Assembly (NCBI GenBank): GCA_020722575.1
Contig: DYKN01000007.1
Span: forward strand, 1-64,000
DNA length: 64,000 bases
Reading direction: 5' to 3'
DNA from: Rikenella microfusus
GTDB lineage: Bacteria; Bacteroidota; Bacteroidia; Bacteroidales; VadinHA17
Made by a program: the position numbers and the translations under genes. Positions 8,913-15,837 of this stretch are shown here, piece by piece; the stretch's first letter is position 1, and each line of letters starts with the position of its first letter. Below the pieces are notes generated by a model. That model was given only the letters and a program-made list of their open reading frames with translations, was not told where the DNA came from and did not search any database.

Positions 8913-9491
8913 TTATTCTATTATTTCATTGTTCCCTGCCAGATATTTCTGTTTAAGTTTCCTGAGCTTATCAAGTTTTTCCCGTAATACAGCTTTTGCC
9001 CTGCTGTATTGTGATTTTGAAGTGTTTATATCAATTCCCAGTAATTCTGCTATCTCTTTATGTTTATACCCTTCAACTGCATACAGGTTAAAAACCATCC
9101 TATAGCCGGGCGACAATTCATTTAGAACCTTAATAAGCTCATCTGCTGAAAAAAGATCCTCTTCAAAACTTGTAGTCCCGGTTTCCAGCGATACATAATC
9201 CTCAATCTCAATGTGATGCTTGTGCTTTAAATTCCTGTGATAATATGTTATCGCTGTGTTCACCGCGATTCTCCTCATCCATCCTGTAAAAGATCCACTG
9301 CCTGAATAATCCTTTATGCTGAAGAAAATTTTCAGAAAACTCTCCTGCAATATATCTTCAGCTTCTGCTCTGTCGCCGGCATAACGCAAACAAATGCCAA
9401 ACAGAAAGCGTGAATACCTGTCGTATAGCATCTGTTGCGCTCTCCTCTCACGCCTAATACATCCTTCAATTATTTCAAGGTCACTCAACAT
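8913..9491 (-). CDS. ECF-type RNA polymerase sigma factor
   Basis: A 192-residue sigma factor with region 2 (about 20-90: RYSRFLFGICLRYAGDRAEA, DILQESFLKIF, GSFTGWMRRIAVN) and region 4 (about 125-180: LSPGYRMVFNLYAVEGYKH, ELLGIDINTSKSQYSRAK). It directs RNA polymerase to a specific set of promoters when released by its anti-sigma factor, here the next gene four bases past its stop (25 to the preferred ATG). A TGCAACC/TGTC element just upstream resembles one in front of the ECF gene at 41412 and suggests autoregulation. Confidence 0.93.
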   Translation of the reverse strand: MLSDLEIIEGCIRRERRAQQMLYDRYSRFLFGICLRYAGDRAEAEDILQESFLKIFFSIKDYSGSGSFTGWMRRIAVNTAITYYHRNLKHKHHIEIEDYVSLETGTTSFEEDLFSADELIKVLNELSPGYRMVFNLYAVEGYKHKEIAELLGIDINTSKSQYSRAKAVLREKLDKLRKLKQKYLAGNNEIIE

Positions 9492-9509
9492 TCGCTCCGA
9501 CAGATTTAA

Positions 9510-9536
9510 GACAATTTGAAAAAATTAATGGTTGCA
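9510..9536 (-). promoter_or_regulatory. putative ECF-type promoter (TGCAACC - 16 bp - TGTC)
   Basis: Minus strand: TGCAACC at 9536-9530, 16 bases, TGTC at 9513-9510, with the sigma start codon about 19 bases further on. The same two boxes, 15 bases apart, precede the ECF sigma gene at 41412. A -35/-10 pair ending in a TGTC- or CGTC-like box is usual for ECF promoters. The match is by eye and from two sites only. Confidence 0.5.
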
Positions 9537-9726
9537 TTGTTTAAAAAATATTCAAAAATATATGCTTATAAAATAAACGAATTATACAACCCTCTATTTT
9601 TGAGTCTGACAAACATCATTGATTAGTGATTGCATAAAAGTTTAATTTACAACTTAAAAATAATGAATATTCATAACGCTACAGAAATCGATAAAATATT
9701 ATTTTAACCGCTTAAAATTCCTGATT

Positions 9727-10638
9727 ATGATAAATAAGATTATTGCTTCGATGCTTCCATATTTTCCAAAGAAATTTATCTGGATTTTTTCGAAATCCTA
9801 TATCTCAGGCGAAACAATAGATGATGCCATGCGTGTATCTGAAGAACTGAACAGTCAGAGGATAATGGTTACAATTGACGTTCTCGGAGAATTCATAAAG
9901 AATCTCGATGAGGCACAGAGAAACAGAGATGAGTATATAAATCTTCTTGAAGTCATTCATAGAAATGGAATAGACGGAAATGTTTCTCTCAAACCAACCA
10001 GTTTCGGGCTTCTTATCGACAGTGAAATATGTTACAGAAACATTTATGAAGTTGTTGCAAAAGCATCATCATTAAATAATTTCATCAGAATCGACATGGA
10101 AGACTCTCCCTGTACTGACATGGAGATTGATTTATTCCGGAGGTTAAAGGCAGCATTTCCAGATAATGTGGGATTAGTTCTTCAGGCTTATCTTCACCGT
10201 ACAAAGAAAGATATCGAGAACCTTCTGGAATTGAATAACGAAAAAACTTCTCTAAATATCAGGCTCTGCAAGGGCATTTACAACGAATCACCGTCAATAG
10301 CATTTAAAAAATACGAAGAAATTAACGACCATTACCTTGAGGACCTGGATATATTGCTTAAGAATAAGGTATATGTTGGGATTGCAACACACGATAAACC
10401 TTTGATTGACGGTGCCTGTAATTTACTCAGGAAATATAATGTGCCACACAATATGTATGAATTTCAGATGCTTTATGGTGTTACGCCGAAATTAAGAGAA
10501 AGCATTGTTAAAGCTGGACATACCATGAGGGTATATGTACCATTCGGGAAAGATTGGTTTGGCTATTCAACGCGCAGGCTTAAAGAGAATCCTCGAATGG
10601 CAAGTCATATAATCAAAGCAATTTTCATAAAAGGATAA
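9727..10638 (+). CDS. proline dehydrogenase
   Basis: FAD-dependent proline dehydrogenase of 303 residues, the monofunctional short form that converts proline to pyrroline-5-carboxylate and passes electrons to the quinone pool. The TIM-barrel signature is clear: VSLKPTSFGL, IRIDMEDS, LVLQAYLHRTKKD, RLCKGIYNE (substrate/FAD contacts), IATHDKPLI, YEFQMLYGV, and the C-terminal VYVPFGKDWFGYSTRRLKEN motif with the arginine pair that binds proline carboxylate. It stands alone between an ECF locus and a convergent gene; the P5C dehydrogenase partner is not in the window. The 235-base upstream gap holds AT-rich DNA and the divergent ECF promoter. Confidence 0.94.
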   Translation: MINKIIASMLPYFPKKFIWIFSKSYISGETIDDAMRVSEELNSQRIMVTIDVLGEFIKNLDEAQRNRDEYINLLEVIHRNGIDGNVSLKPTSFGLLIDSEICYRNIYEVVAKASSLNNFIRIDMEDSPCTDMEIDLFRRLKAAFPDNVGLVLQAYLHRTKKDIENLLELNNEKTSLNIRLCKGIYNESPSIAFKKYEEINDHYLEDLDILLKNKVYVGIATHDKPLIDGACNLLRKYNVPHNMYEFQMLYGVTPKLRESIVKAGHTMRVYVPFGKDWFGYSTRRLKENPRMASHIIKAIFIKG

Positions 10639-10671
10639 TATTCTGTAAAAAATCACCTATTTATCATATTT

Positions 10672-11418
10672 TTAATTTTTCTCTGCATTCTCTTCATGTT
10701 TTTTCCTGATTTTCTCAAGGAATAGCTCATTAAGTTCAAAAATTTCACTTTGTGATACAGATGATTGAATAAATTCCGGTTTCGCAGGGAATCCATTAAT
10801 AAGAAGGTAAGCTGCCGGAATAAGAAGCAAGGGGCTCAGACCCACCATTTTATCAGATGGAATCCCTCCTTTCTCATATGCTTCTGCTTTTTGTTTATTT
10901 CTTAAATATTCATAGTTTATCATTGGATCACCAAATCTGGGCTGACTTGTTTTACCCTGCCATGCAGCTATATTAATATTGTTTCTTGCATTTTCTAAGT
11001 TAATATCACTAATTTTTGGAGCATCTATACGCCCTGACATGATCAAAGGAAAACGGGGTACAATTATCACTTCACCAATTGCAACTGTATCCTGATGAAG
11101 ATAAACTCCTGTCAGAAATACTGGTGCATGAAGTGTATCACTTATAATTATCTTTAAAGGTTTATAACCCATCATTGTGAATTCAACTGTATCAAGATTA
11201 TTTGCAAGGAATGAGAATGTTCCGTCGGTATTGCTTGCTGTTCTGTTAATTCTGTTTATTGAAATCATAGTTCCTGCAAGCCTTTCCATTGTGCTGGCAT
11301 CTATTACAACCCCTCTGAAAAGAAGCAAACTGTCAGGGTTATTTGTAAGTTGTGCAAAAGACTTCAGAGACAATAAGAATACTAATATCAAAACATATCT
11401 CACCTTAAACATGAGCAT
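10672..11418 (-). CDS. exported protein with carboxypeptidase-like regulatory domain
   Basis: A 248-residue secreted or outer-membrane-associated protein. It has a signal peptide (about 1-23, cleaved after SFA), then a CarboxypepD_reg-like beta-sandwich (about 33-120: FRGVVIDASTMERLAGTMIS, NTDGTFSF, MGYKPLKIIIS) as found at the start of TonB-dependent receptors, followed by about 120 residues without a recognised domain. There is no barrel, so it is a stand-alone member of this common Bacteroidota type. Function unknown. It starts two bases from the stop of the nitroreductase gene, so the two are probably co-transcribed. Confidence 0.72.
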   Translation of the reverse strand: MLMFKVRYVLILVFLLSLKSFAQLTNNPDSLLLFRGVVIDASTMERLAGTMISINRINRTASNTDGTFSFLANNLDTVEFTMMGYKPLKIIISDTLHAPVFLTGVYLHQDTVAIGEVIIVPRFPLIMSGRIDAPKISDINLENARNNINIAAWQGKTSQPRFGDPMINYEYLRNKQKAEAYEKGGIPSDKMVGLSPLLLIPAAYLLINGFPAKPEFIQSSVSQSEIFELNELFLEKIRKKHEENAEKN

Positions 11419-11419
11419 T

Positions 11420-11992
11420 TTAAAGTTTAAGTATTAACTCATTGAGAGGTCTTTTGGGAACATGATGAACTCGGTTTTCATCGCGCCAGTATTTTACATC
11501 ATCATTCTTGATATCCTCAATTACTACTTTTTCAACAGGCTTTCCAAGTGCGATCACAAGCAGTATCTCATAAGTTTGAGGTATTTTCAGTTCATTCCGA
11601 AGCTGTTCTTTTTCTATTGAGGCAATCATGCAACCTCCGAGCCCTGCCTCAACTGCACCCAGCATAATTGTTTGTGCAGCAATTCCAGGATCAATGCCAA
11701 AAGATTCAGTTATTGTCCGATCACCAAGAATTATAATATAAGCTGCAGGCCTCTCTCCTGGTTCAGGACCGGGCCAATCGGGCAAATATCCAGCCCATGC
11801 TGTACACGGGAAAATTCTTTCACAATCTTCTGGAGAATTATAAATCAAATACTTAAGAGGTTGCCTGTTTGCAGCCGAAGCCGACAACCTGGCATACCCT
11901 ATCAGTTTAATGAGCAACTCATGATCAATTCTATAAGATTCATCAAACCTCCTGTAACTTCTGCACCTGGTAATTAGTTCATTAAATTCCAT
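11420..11992 (-). CDS. nitroreductase family protein
   Basis: FMN-dependent flavoprotein of 190 residues. The FMN-phosphate-binding RCRSYRRFDE motif is at 9-18, SASAANRQPLKY (37-48) matches the second flavin-binding stretch, and the AVEAGLGGCMIASIEKEQL segment near 114-132 is characteristic. Members reduce nitro compounds, quinones or flavins with NAD(P)H, but the natural substrate is rarely known and cannot be predicted here. It leads a two-gene unit with the exported protein at 10672. Confidence 0.88.
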   Translation of the reverse strand: MEFNELITRCRSYRRFDESYRIDHELLIKLIGYARLSASAANRQPLKYLIYNSPEDCERIFPCTAWAGYLPDWPGPEPGERPAAYIIILGDRTITESFGIDPGIAAQTIMLGAVEAGLGGCMIASIEKEQLRNELKIPQTYEILLVIALGKPVEKVVIEDIKNDDVKYWRDENRVHHVPKRPLNELILKL

Positions 11993-12049
11993 AACCTCAA
12001 TGTTTACATTAAAAATAATCTATTATTAAACTATGCCAGAAAAATTTTT

Positions 12050-12075
12050 TAATAAAAAGCTTGCTTATGTTAAGC
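12050..12075 (-). terminator. possible terminator after mqnB-mqnD
   Basis: On the minus strand GCTTA-ACA-TAAGC (12075-12063) is followed by AAGCTTTTTATT, 77 bases past the mqnD stop. The stem is only five pairs, so support is weak. Confidence 0.3.
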
Positions 12076-12151
12076 ATTGTTCATCAATACAATATATTTA
12101 AATATTTAAACTTTTTATTATGTCGCCCTTCTAAAATTTTTTCATATTATT

Positions 12152-13003
12152 CTATTCATCTTTTTCTGACAGAAATATCCTTTGCGGCAAAGCAGGAATT
12201 ACTCCGGCCTCTGAAGCTTTACGATATAGCTCTCTTACCGCTTTCTTGCCTTCTGCACCAAGATTTAAAGTAAATTCATTAACATACAGATTTATATGGC
12301 TGCTAATAACTTCTGCATCCTGCACCTTTGCGTATTTTCGGATAAAATCATATACAAAATCAGGGTTGTCGTGAGCATAATTTAAACTTTTAACAATGAG
12401 ACTATTAATCTTTTTTGCAATTTCCTCAGGAACCGATCTGTTTACTGCGATGGCACCCAGTGGTACCGGTAAACCTGAAAATTCTTCCCAGTAACGACCA
12501 AGGTCTGTAAAAAGCCGGAGTCCTTTTCTGAAGTAGGTGAAACGCGATTCATGAATAATAATTCCGGCATCTACTTCATCGGCAATAATTGCATCTTCAA
12601 TATCCGAGAAAAGATATTCTTTTTTGTTTGATGCATCTGGCCATTTTATACTGAAGAGAAGGTTGGCGGTGGTAAATCTGCCGGGAATGGCTATTTTCAA
12701 ACTTGCTACTTCACTTTCACTAATTTCCCTTTTGCTTACGAGCAATGGACCCGTCCCATAACCAAGAGCACCACCGGAATCAAGAATGAGATAATCCTTA
12801 GATGCATGAGCATAAGCATGATAACTTAACTTTAATATATGATCTTTGCCTACAAAAGCCCTTCGGTTGAGTTCCTCAACATCGGCCATAAAATAATCAA
12901 ACTCCAGACCATCAGTATCAATCCTGCCGTTAATCAGAGCCCCGAAGATAAATGTATCGTTAGGGCAGGGAGAAAAACCTATTGTGACCTTAATTTTATT
13001 CAT
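12152..13003 (-). CDS. mqnD: 1,4-dihydroxy-6-naphthoate synthase (futalosine menaquinone pathway)
   Basis: A 283-residue MqnD-like enzyme that turns cyclic dehypoxanthine futalosine into 1,4-dihydroxy-6-naphthoate. The family opening GFSPCPNDTFIFGAL (9-23) is intact, and the periplasmic-binding-protein-like fold is seen in GYGTGPLLVSKRE and IIIHESRFTY. Its start overlaps the stop of the mqnB gene by one base, so the pair is translationally coupled. mqnA, mqnC and mqnE are not in the window. Menaquinone via futalosine fits an anaerobic or microaerobic respiratory chain. Confidence 0.95.
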   Translation of the reverse strand: MNKIKVTIGFSPCPNDTFIFGALINGRIDTDGLEFDYFMADVEELNRRAFVGKDHILKLSYHAYAHASKDYLILDSGGALGYGTGPLLVSKREISESEVASLKIAIPGRFTTANLLFSIKWPDASNKKEYLFSDIEDAIIADEVDAGIIIHESRFTYFRKGLRLFTDLGRYWEEFSGLPVPLGAIAVNRSVPEEIAKKINSLIVKSLNYAHDNPDFVYDFIRKYAKVQDAEVISSHINLYVNEFTLNLGAEGKKAVRELYRKASEAGVIPALPQRIFLSEKDE

Positions 13004-13668
13004 TAAAGAAGTTTTATCAGTTCAACTAATGTGGCGGCCAGGTTATTAATAGCAAGTGAAGTATTCCATGCACCGGGGTCTCTTTCGCCTGCCATGTTAG
13101 AAACAGCCCTTACAGCCAGAAAAGGAATCTTATCCTTTGCACATACATAAAAAAATGCCGCTCCTTCCATCGTTTCTATATCAGGATTAAAAAGTGCTTT
13201 AAGCCTTTCCCTCGTAGCTCCGGTGCCGGTAACAGTATTGACAGTAATTCCCCTTACCGGCTTCAAAATTTTCAAAGCTTTCTCTTTAAACTCGTTCTCA
13301 CATAATATCCTGCCTTCAATAAAAGGAAATTCATTTTGATTCATAAACACAGTATCCTTCAGAGGTATAAAACCATCGGGAGTTTCTATACCAAGGTCTG
13401 CAAAACAATCAGAAACAGGCATAACTACTTCTCCCACAGAAATTTCATTATTTAACGATCCTGCTATACCTGCATTTATTGCAAGGTCAGGCTTCCTGTT
13501 TAACTGAAACCATTTCATCATCGCCCATGCGGTATTCACAGTGCCTACACCCGTCACAAGTAACGATATTGTATTAGACCCTGCAAAGATAACACTCCCG
13601 GGCTTCATTTTGAATCCCTCAAGGCATGATGATTCCTGCTCAGTTGCAAAAACCAATAATATTTTCAC
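13003..13668 (-). CDS. mqnB: futalosine hydrolase
   Basis: A 221-residue nucleoside phosphorylase-fold protein that removes the base from futalosine, next to mqnD. Visible motifs are LLVTGVGTVNTAWAM (50-64), LAINAGIAGSLNN (the base-binding loop) and TMEGAAFFYVC near 170-180, which holds the catalytic Glu-Gly region. It resembles MTA/SAH nucleosidase, but the length and tight coupling to mqnD favour MqnB. It diverges from the PTPS-like gene, with 100 bases between them. Confidence 0.92.
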   Translation of the reverse strand: MKILLVFATEQESSCLEGFKMKPGSVIFAGSNTISLLVTGVGTVNTAWAMMKWFQLNRKPDLAINAGIAGSLNNEISVGEVVMPVSDCFADLGIETPDGFIPLKDTVFMNQNEFPFIEGRILCENEFKEKALKILKPVRGITVNTVTGTGATRERLKALFNPDIETMEGAAFFYVCAKDKIPFLAVRAVSNMAGERDPGAWNTSLAINNLAATLVELIKLL

Positions 13669-13676
13669 AATATTAT

Positions 13677-13684
13677 TATATTTG
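13677..13684 (+). promoter_or_regulatory. candidate -7 element for the PTPS-folE-fabD run
   Basis: TATATTTG matches TAnnTTTG on the plus strand about 85 bases before the PTPS-like start, in the gap between divergent genes. No convincing TTTG box lies 19-20 bases upstream. Confidence 0.35.
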
Positions 13685-13768
13685 CATTTCCAAAAAATAA
13701 GGCAATTTATTGTTTTTTCGATTAAAAATGATAATTTACCCGGACGATATCAATAAAATTTATTATTA

Positions 13769-14188
13769 ATGTTTTTTCTAACCCGCAGGGAAAGATTCAG
13801 TTCAGCTCACAGAATGTTCAATCCGGAATGGAATGATGATGAAAATCTGAGGATTTTCGGAAAATGTTCCAACCCGAATTGGCATGGACATGACTATGTA
13901 CTGTATGTTACAATTAAAGGTAATATTAATAAGGAAACCGGTATGGTTCTAAACATGAACCAGTTGAAAGAGATTATCCGGGAAAAGATAATTGAAAAAG
14001 TTGATCACAGAAATCTTAACCTTGAGGTTGATTTTATGAAAGGTTTGAATGCCACAACTGAAAATCTGGTAAAGGCAATATGGGATGAGCTTGAGGAACC
14101 TGTAAGAACAATCGGCGCTGAATTATATTGTGTTAAGATAGAAGAAACTGAAAACAATTCTGTAGAATATTATGGCAAAAAAGATTAA
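13769..14188 (+). CDS. 6-pyruvoyl-tetrahydropterin synthase / QueD family protein
   Basis: A 139-residue zinc enzyme acting on 7,8-dihydroneopterin triphosphate. Zinc ligands are His14 (SSAHR), His39 and His41 (HGH); the catalytic cysteine is Cys33 in CSNPNWHGH. That CX5HGH arrangement matches animal-type PTPS better than the CX3HGH of E. coli Que[12 protein letters not shown] and VDHRNLN are also PTPS-like. It overlaps folE by 17 bases, so substrate supply and use are encoded together. The product could be 6-pyruvoyltetrahydropterin (biopterin route) or 6-carboxytetrahydropterin (queuosine route); the motif leans to the first. queC, queE and a sepiapterin reductase are not in the window. Confidence 0.88.
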   Translation: MFFLTRRERFSSAHRMFNPEWNDDENLRIFGKCSNPNWHGHDYVLYVTIKGNINKETGMVLNMNQLKEIIREKIIEKVDHRNLNLEVDFMKGLNATTENLVKAIWDELEEPVRTIGAELYCVKIEETENNSVEYYGKKD

Positions 14189-14819
14189 AGTTCTGGAAAA
14201 CGGTATTGAAGAAACCATTAGGGGGTTTGTTAAGATCGAACAATGGAATAAAGAGGATGTTGACACCTTAGCTTCATTCTATTACAAGATACTTGGCCTT
14301 CTGGGTGAGGATCCCGATCGTGAAGGTCTGGTAAAAACTCCTGAGAGAGTTGCCAAAGCTCTTTATTTCATGACAAGCGGATACCATCAGAATCCGGATA
14401 AGATTCTTAATTCAGCCAAGTTCAAAGAAGATTACAAGCAGATGGTTCTTGTTAAGGACATTGATATTTATTCTTTGTGTGAGCATCATATGCTGCCATT
14501 TTTCGGTAAGGCACATGTGGCATACATACCCAATGGTTATATCACTGGATTGAGTAAAATTGCAAGGGTTGTCGAGGCTTATGCCAGAAGGTTGCAGGTA
14601 CAGGAAAGGCTTACAACCCAGATAAGGGATTGTATCCAGGAATGTCTTGATCCTTTAGGAGTTGCAGTGGTAATAGAGGCACAGCACCTTTGCATGATGA
14701 TAAGAGGAGTTCAGAAACAAAATTCCGTTACAACAACTTCAGCTTTTACAGGATGTTTTCTTACCAATTTCCGCACCCGTGAGGAATTCATGCACCTTAT
14801 AGGAACAAAACTTCACTGA
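14172..14819 (+). CDS. folE: GTP cyclohydrolase I
   Basis: A 215-residue type I enzyme that converts GTP to 7,8-dihydroneopterin triphosphate. It is zinc-dependent: [15 protein letters not shown] supplies the Cys and His ligands, and HLCMMIRGV the second Cys. The [20 protein letters not shown] segment and the C-terminal EEFMHLI are conserved. It overlaps the PTPS-like gene by 17 bases and is followed 40 bases later by fabD. The product feeds folate and, through the PTPS-like neighbour, another pterin or deazapurine. Confidence 0.96.
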   Translation: MAKKIKVLENGIEETIRGFVKIEQWNKEDVDTLASFYYKILGLLGEDPDREGLVKTPERVAKALYFMTSGYHQNPDKILNSAKFKEDYKQMVLVKDIDIYSLCEHHMLPFFGKAHVAYIPNGYITGLSKIARVVEAYARRLQVQERLTTQIRDCIQECLDPLGVAVVIEAQHLCMMIRGVQKQNSVTTTSAFTGCFLTNFRTREEFMHLIGTKLH

Positions 14820-14859
14820 TTTTTTATATTTGCCAGCTAATTTTAGTAATAAAACGATT

Positions 14860-15741
14860 ATGAAAGCATATGTTTTCCCCGGTCAGGGATCACAATATCC
14901 GGGTATGGGAAAAGACTTTTACGCTAAATATTCTTCTGCAAAAGATCTATTTGAAAAGGCGAATGATATTCTGGGATTCAGGATAACCGACATTATGTTT
15001 GATGGTAACGAGGAGGATCTGAAACGCACGAAAGTTACGCAGCCTGCGATATTTCTTCATTCGGTTATCATTACACGTATCATGGGTGAAATGTTTTCGC
15101 CTGATATGGTGGCAGGTCATTCACTCGGTGAGTTTTCTGCCCTTGTTGCAAGCGGATCCATATCATTTGAGGATGGACTTCTACTTGTCGCACGGCGCGC
15201 TGAAGCCATGCAAAAAGCCTGCGAAATAAATCCTTCAACAATGGCAGCCATCCTGGGGCTCGAAGATAGAGTCGTAGAAGAAGTATGCAACATGTCTAAA
15301 GGTGCTGTAGTACCGGCAAATTATAACAGTCCTGGGCAGCTGGTGATATCAGGAACTGTCGAAGCAATTGACAGGGCAATTGAGGTTTTGAAATCGAAGG
15401 GAGCAAAAAGAGCACTGAAATTAGCAGTTGGAGGAGCATTCCATTCACCCCTTATGAAACCAGCAGCCCTTGAGCTGGAAGAAGCAATTGCCAGAACCAC
15501 TTTTCACAAACCTGTTTGCCCAATATATCAGAATGTCACCGGTAAACCTTCAGAGAATCCTGCCGAAATAAAGGATAATCTGGTTAAACAATTGACCTCG
15601 CCCGTAAGATGGACCCAGACTATCATAAACATGATTTCCGACGGCGCTACGATCTTCACTGAAGTAGGGCCAGGAACAGTACTTCAGGGTTTGATAAAAA
15701 AGATCAATAGGGATGTTGAAGTTGTAAGTGCCTCTCTATAA
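14860..15741 (+). CDS. fabD: malonyl-CoA:ACP transacylase
   Basis: A 293-residue FabD that loads malonate from CoA onto acyl carrier protein for fatty-acid synthesis. Markers are FPGQGSQYPGMG at the N-terminus, the nucleophile serine in AGHSLGEFSALVA, GGAFHSPLM with the catalytic His, and QNVTGKP. The ATG at 14860 is chosen over an in-frame TTG at 14830 because the protein begins at MKAYVFPGQG in the family. A TATATTTG -7-like box at 14825-14832 just upstream may give it its own promoter. Confidence 0.96.
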   Translation: MKAYVFPGQGSQYPGMGKDFYAKYSSAKDLFEKANDILGFRITDIMFDGNEEDLKRTKVTQPAIFLHSVIITRIMGEMFSPDMVAGHSLGEFSALVASGSISFEDGLLLVARRAEAMQKACEINPSTMAAILGLEDRVVEEVCNMSKGAVVPANYNSPGQLVISGTVEAIDRAIEVLKSKGAKRALKLAVGGAFHSPLMKPAALELEEAIARTTFHKPVCPIYQNVTGKPSENPAEIKDNLVKQLTSPVRWTQTIINMISDGATIFTEVGPGTVLQGLIKKINRDVEVVSASL

Positions 15742-15837
15742 ACATTATAATTATCTTATAAAAATCTGTTACTATTACCGGGCGGCAGGGAAGAAAATTA
15801 TGGTTTATTCAGATATGTTTTTATGAAAGTGTATTTA

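Noticed and set aside
12001..12151. Open AT-rich stretch read as a possible small gene upstream of nitroreductase
   Set aside because: No frame with protein-like composition; the start and stop are arbitrary and a weak terminator explains part of it.
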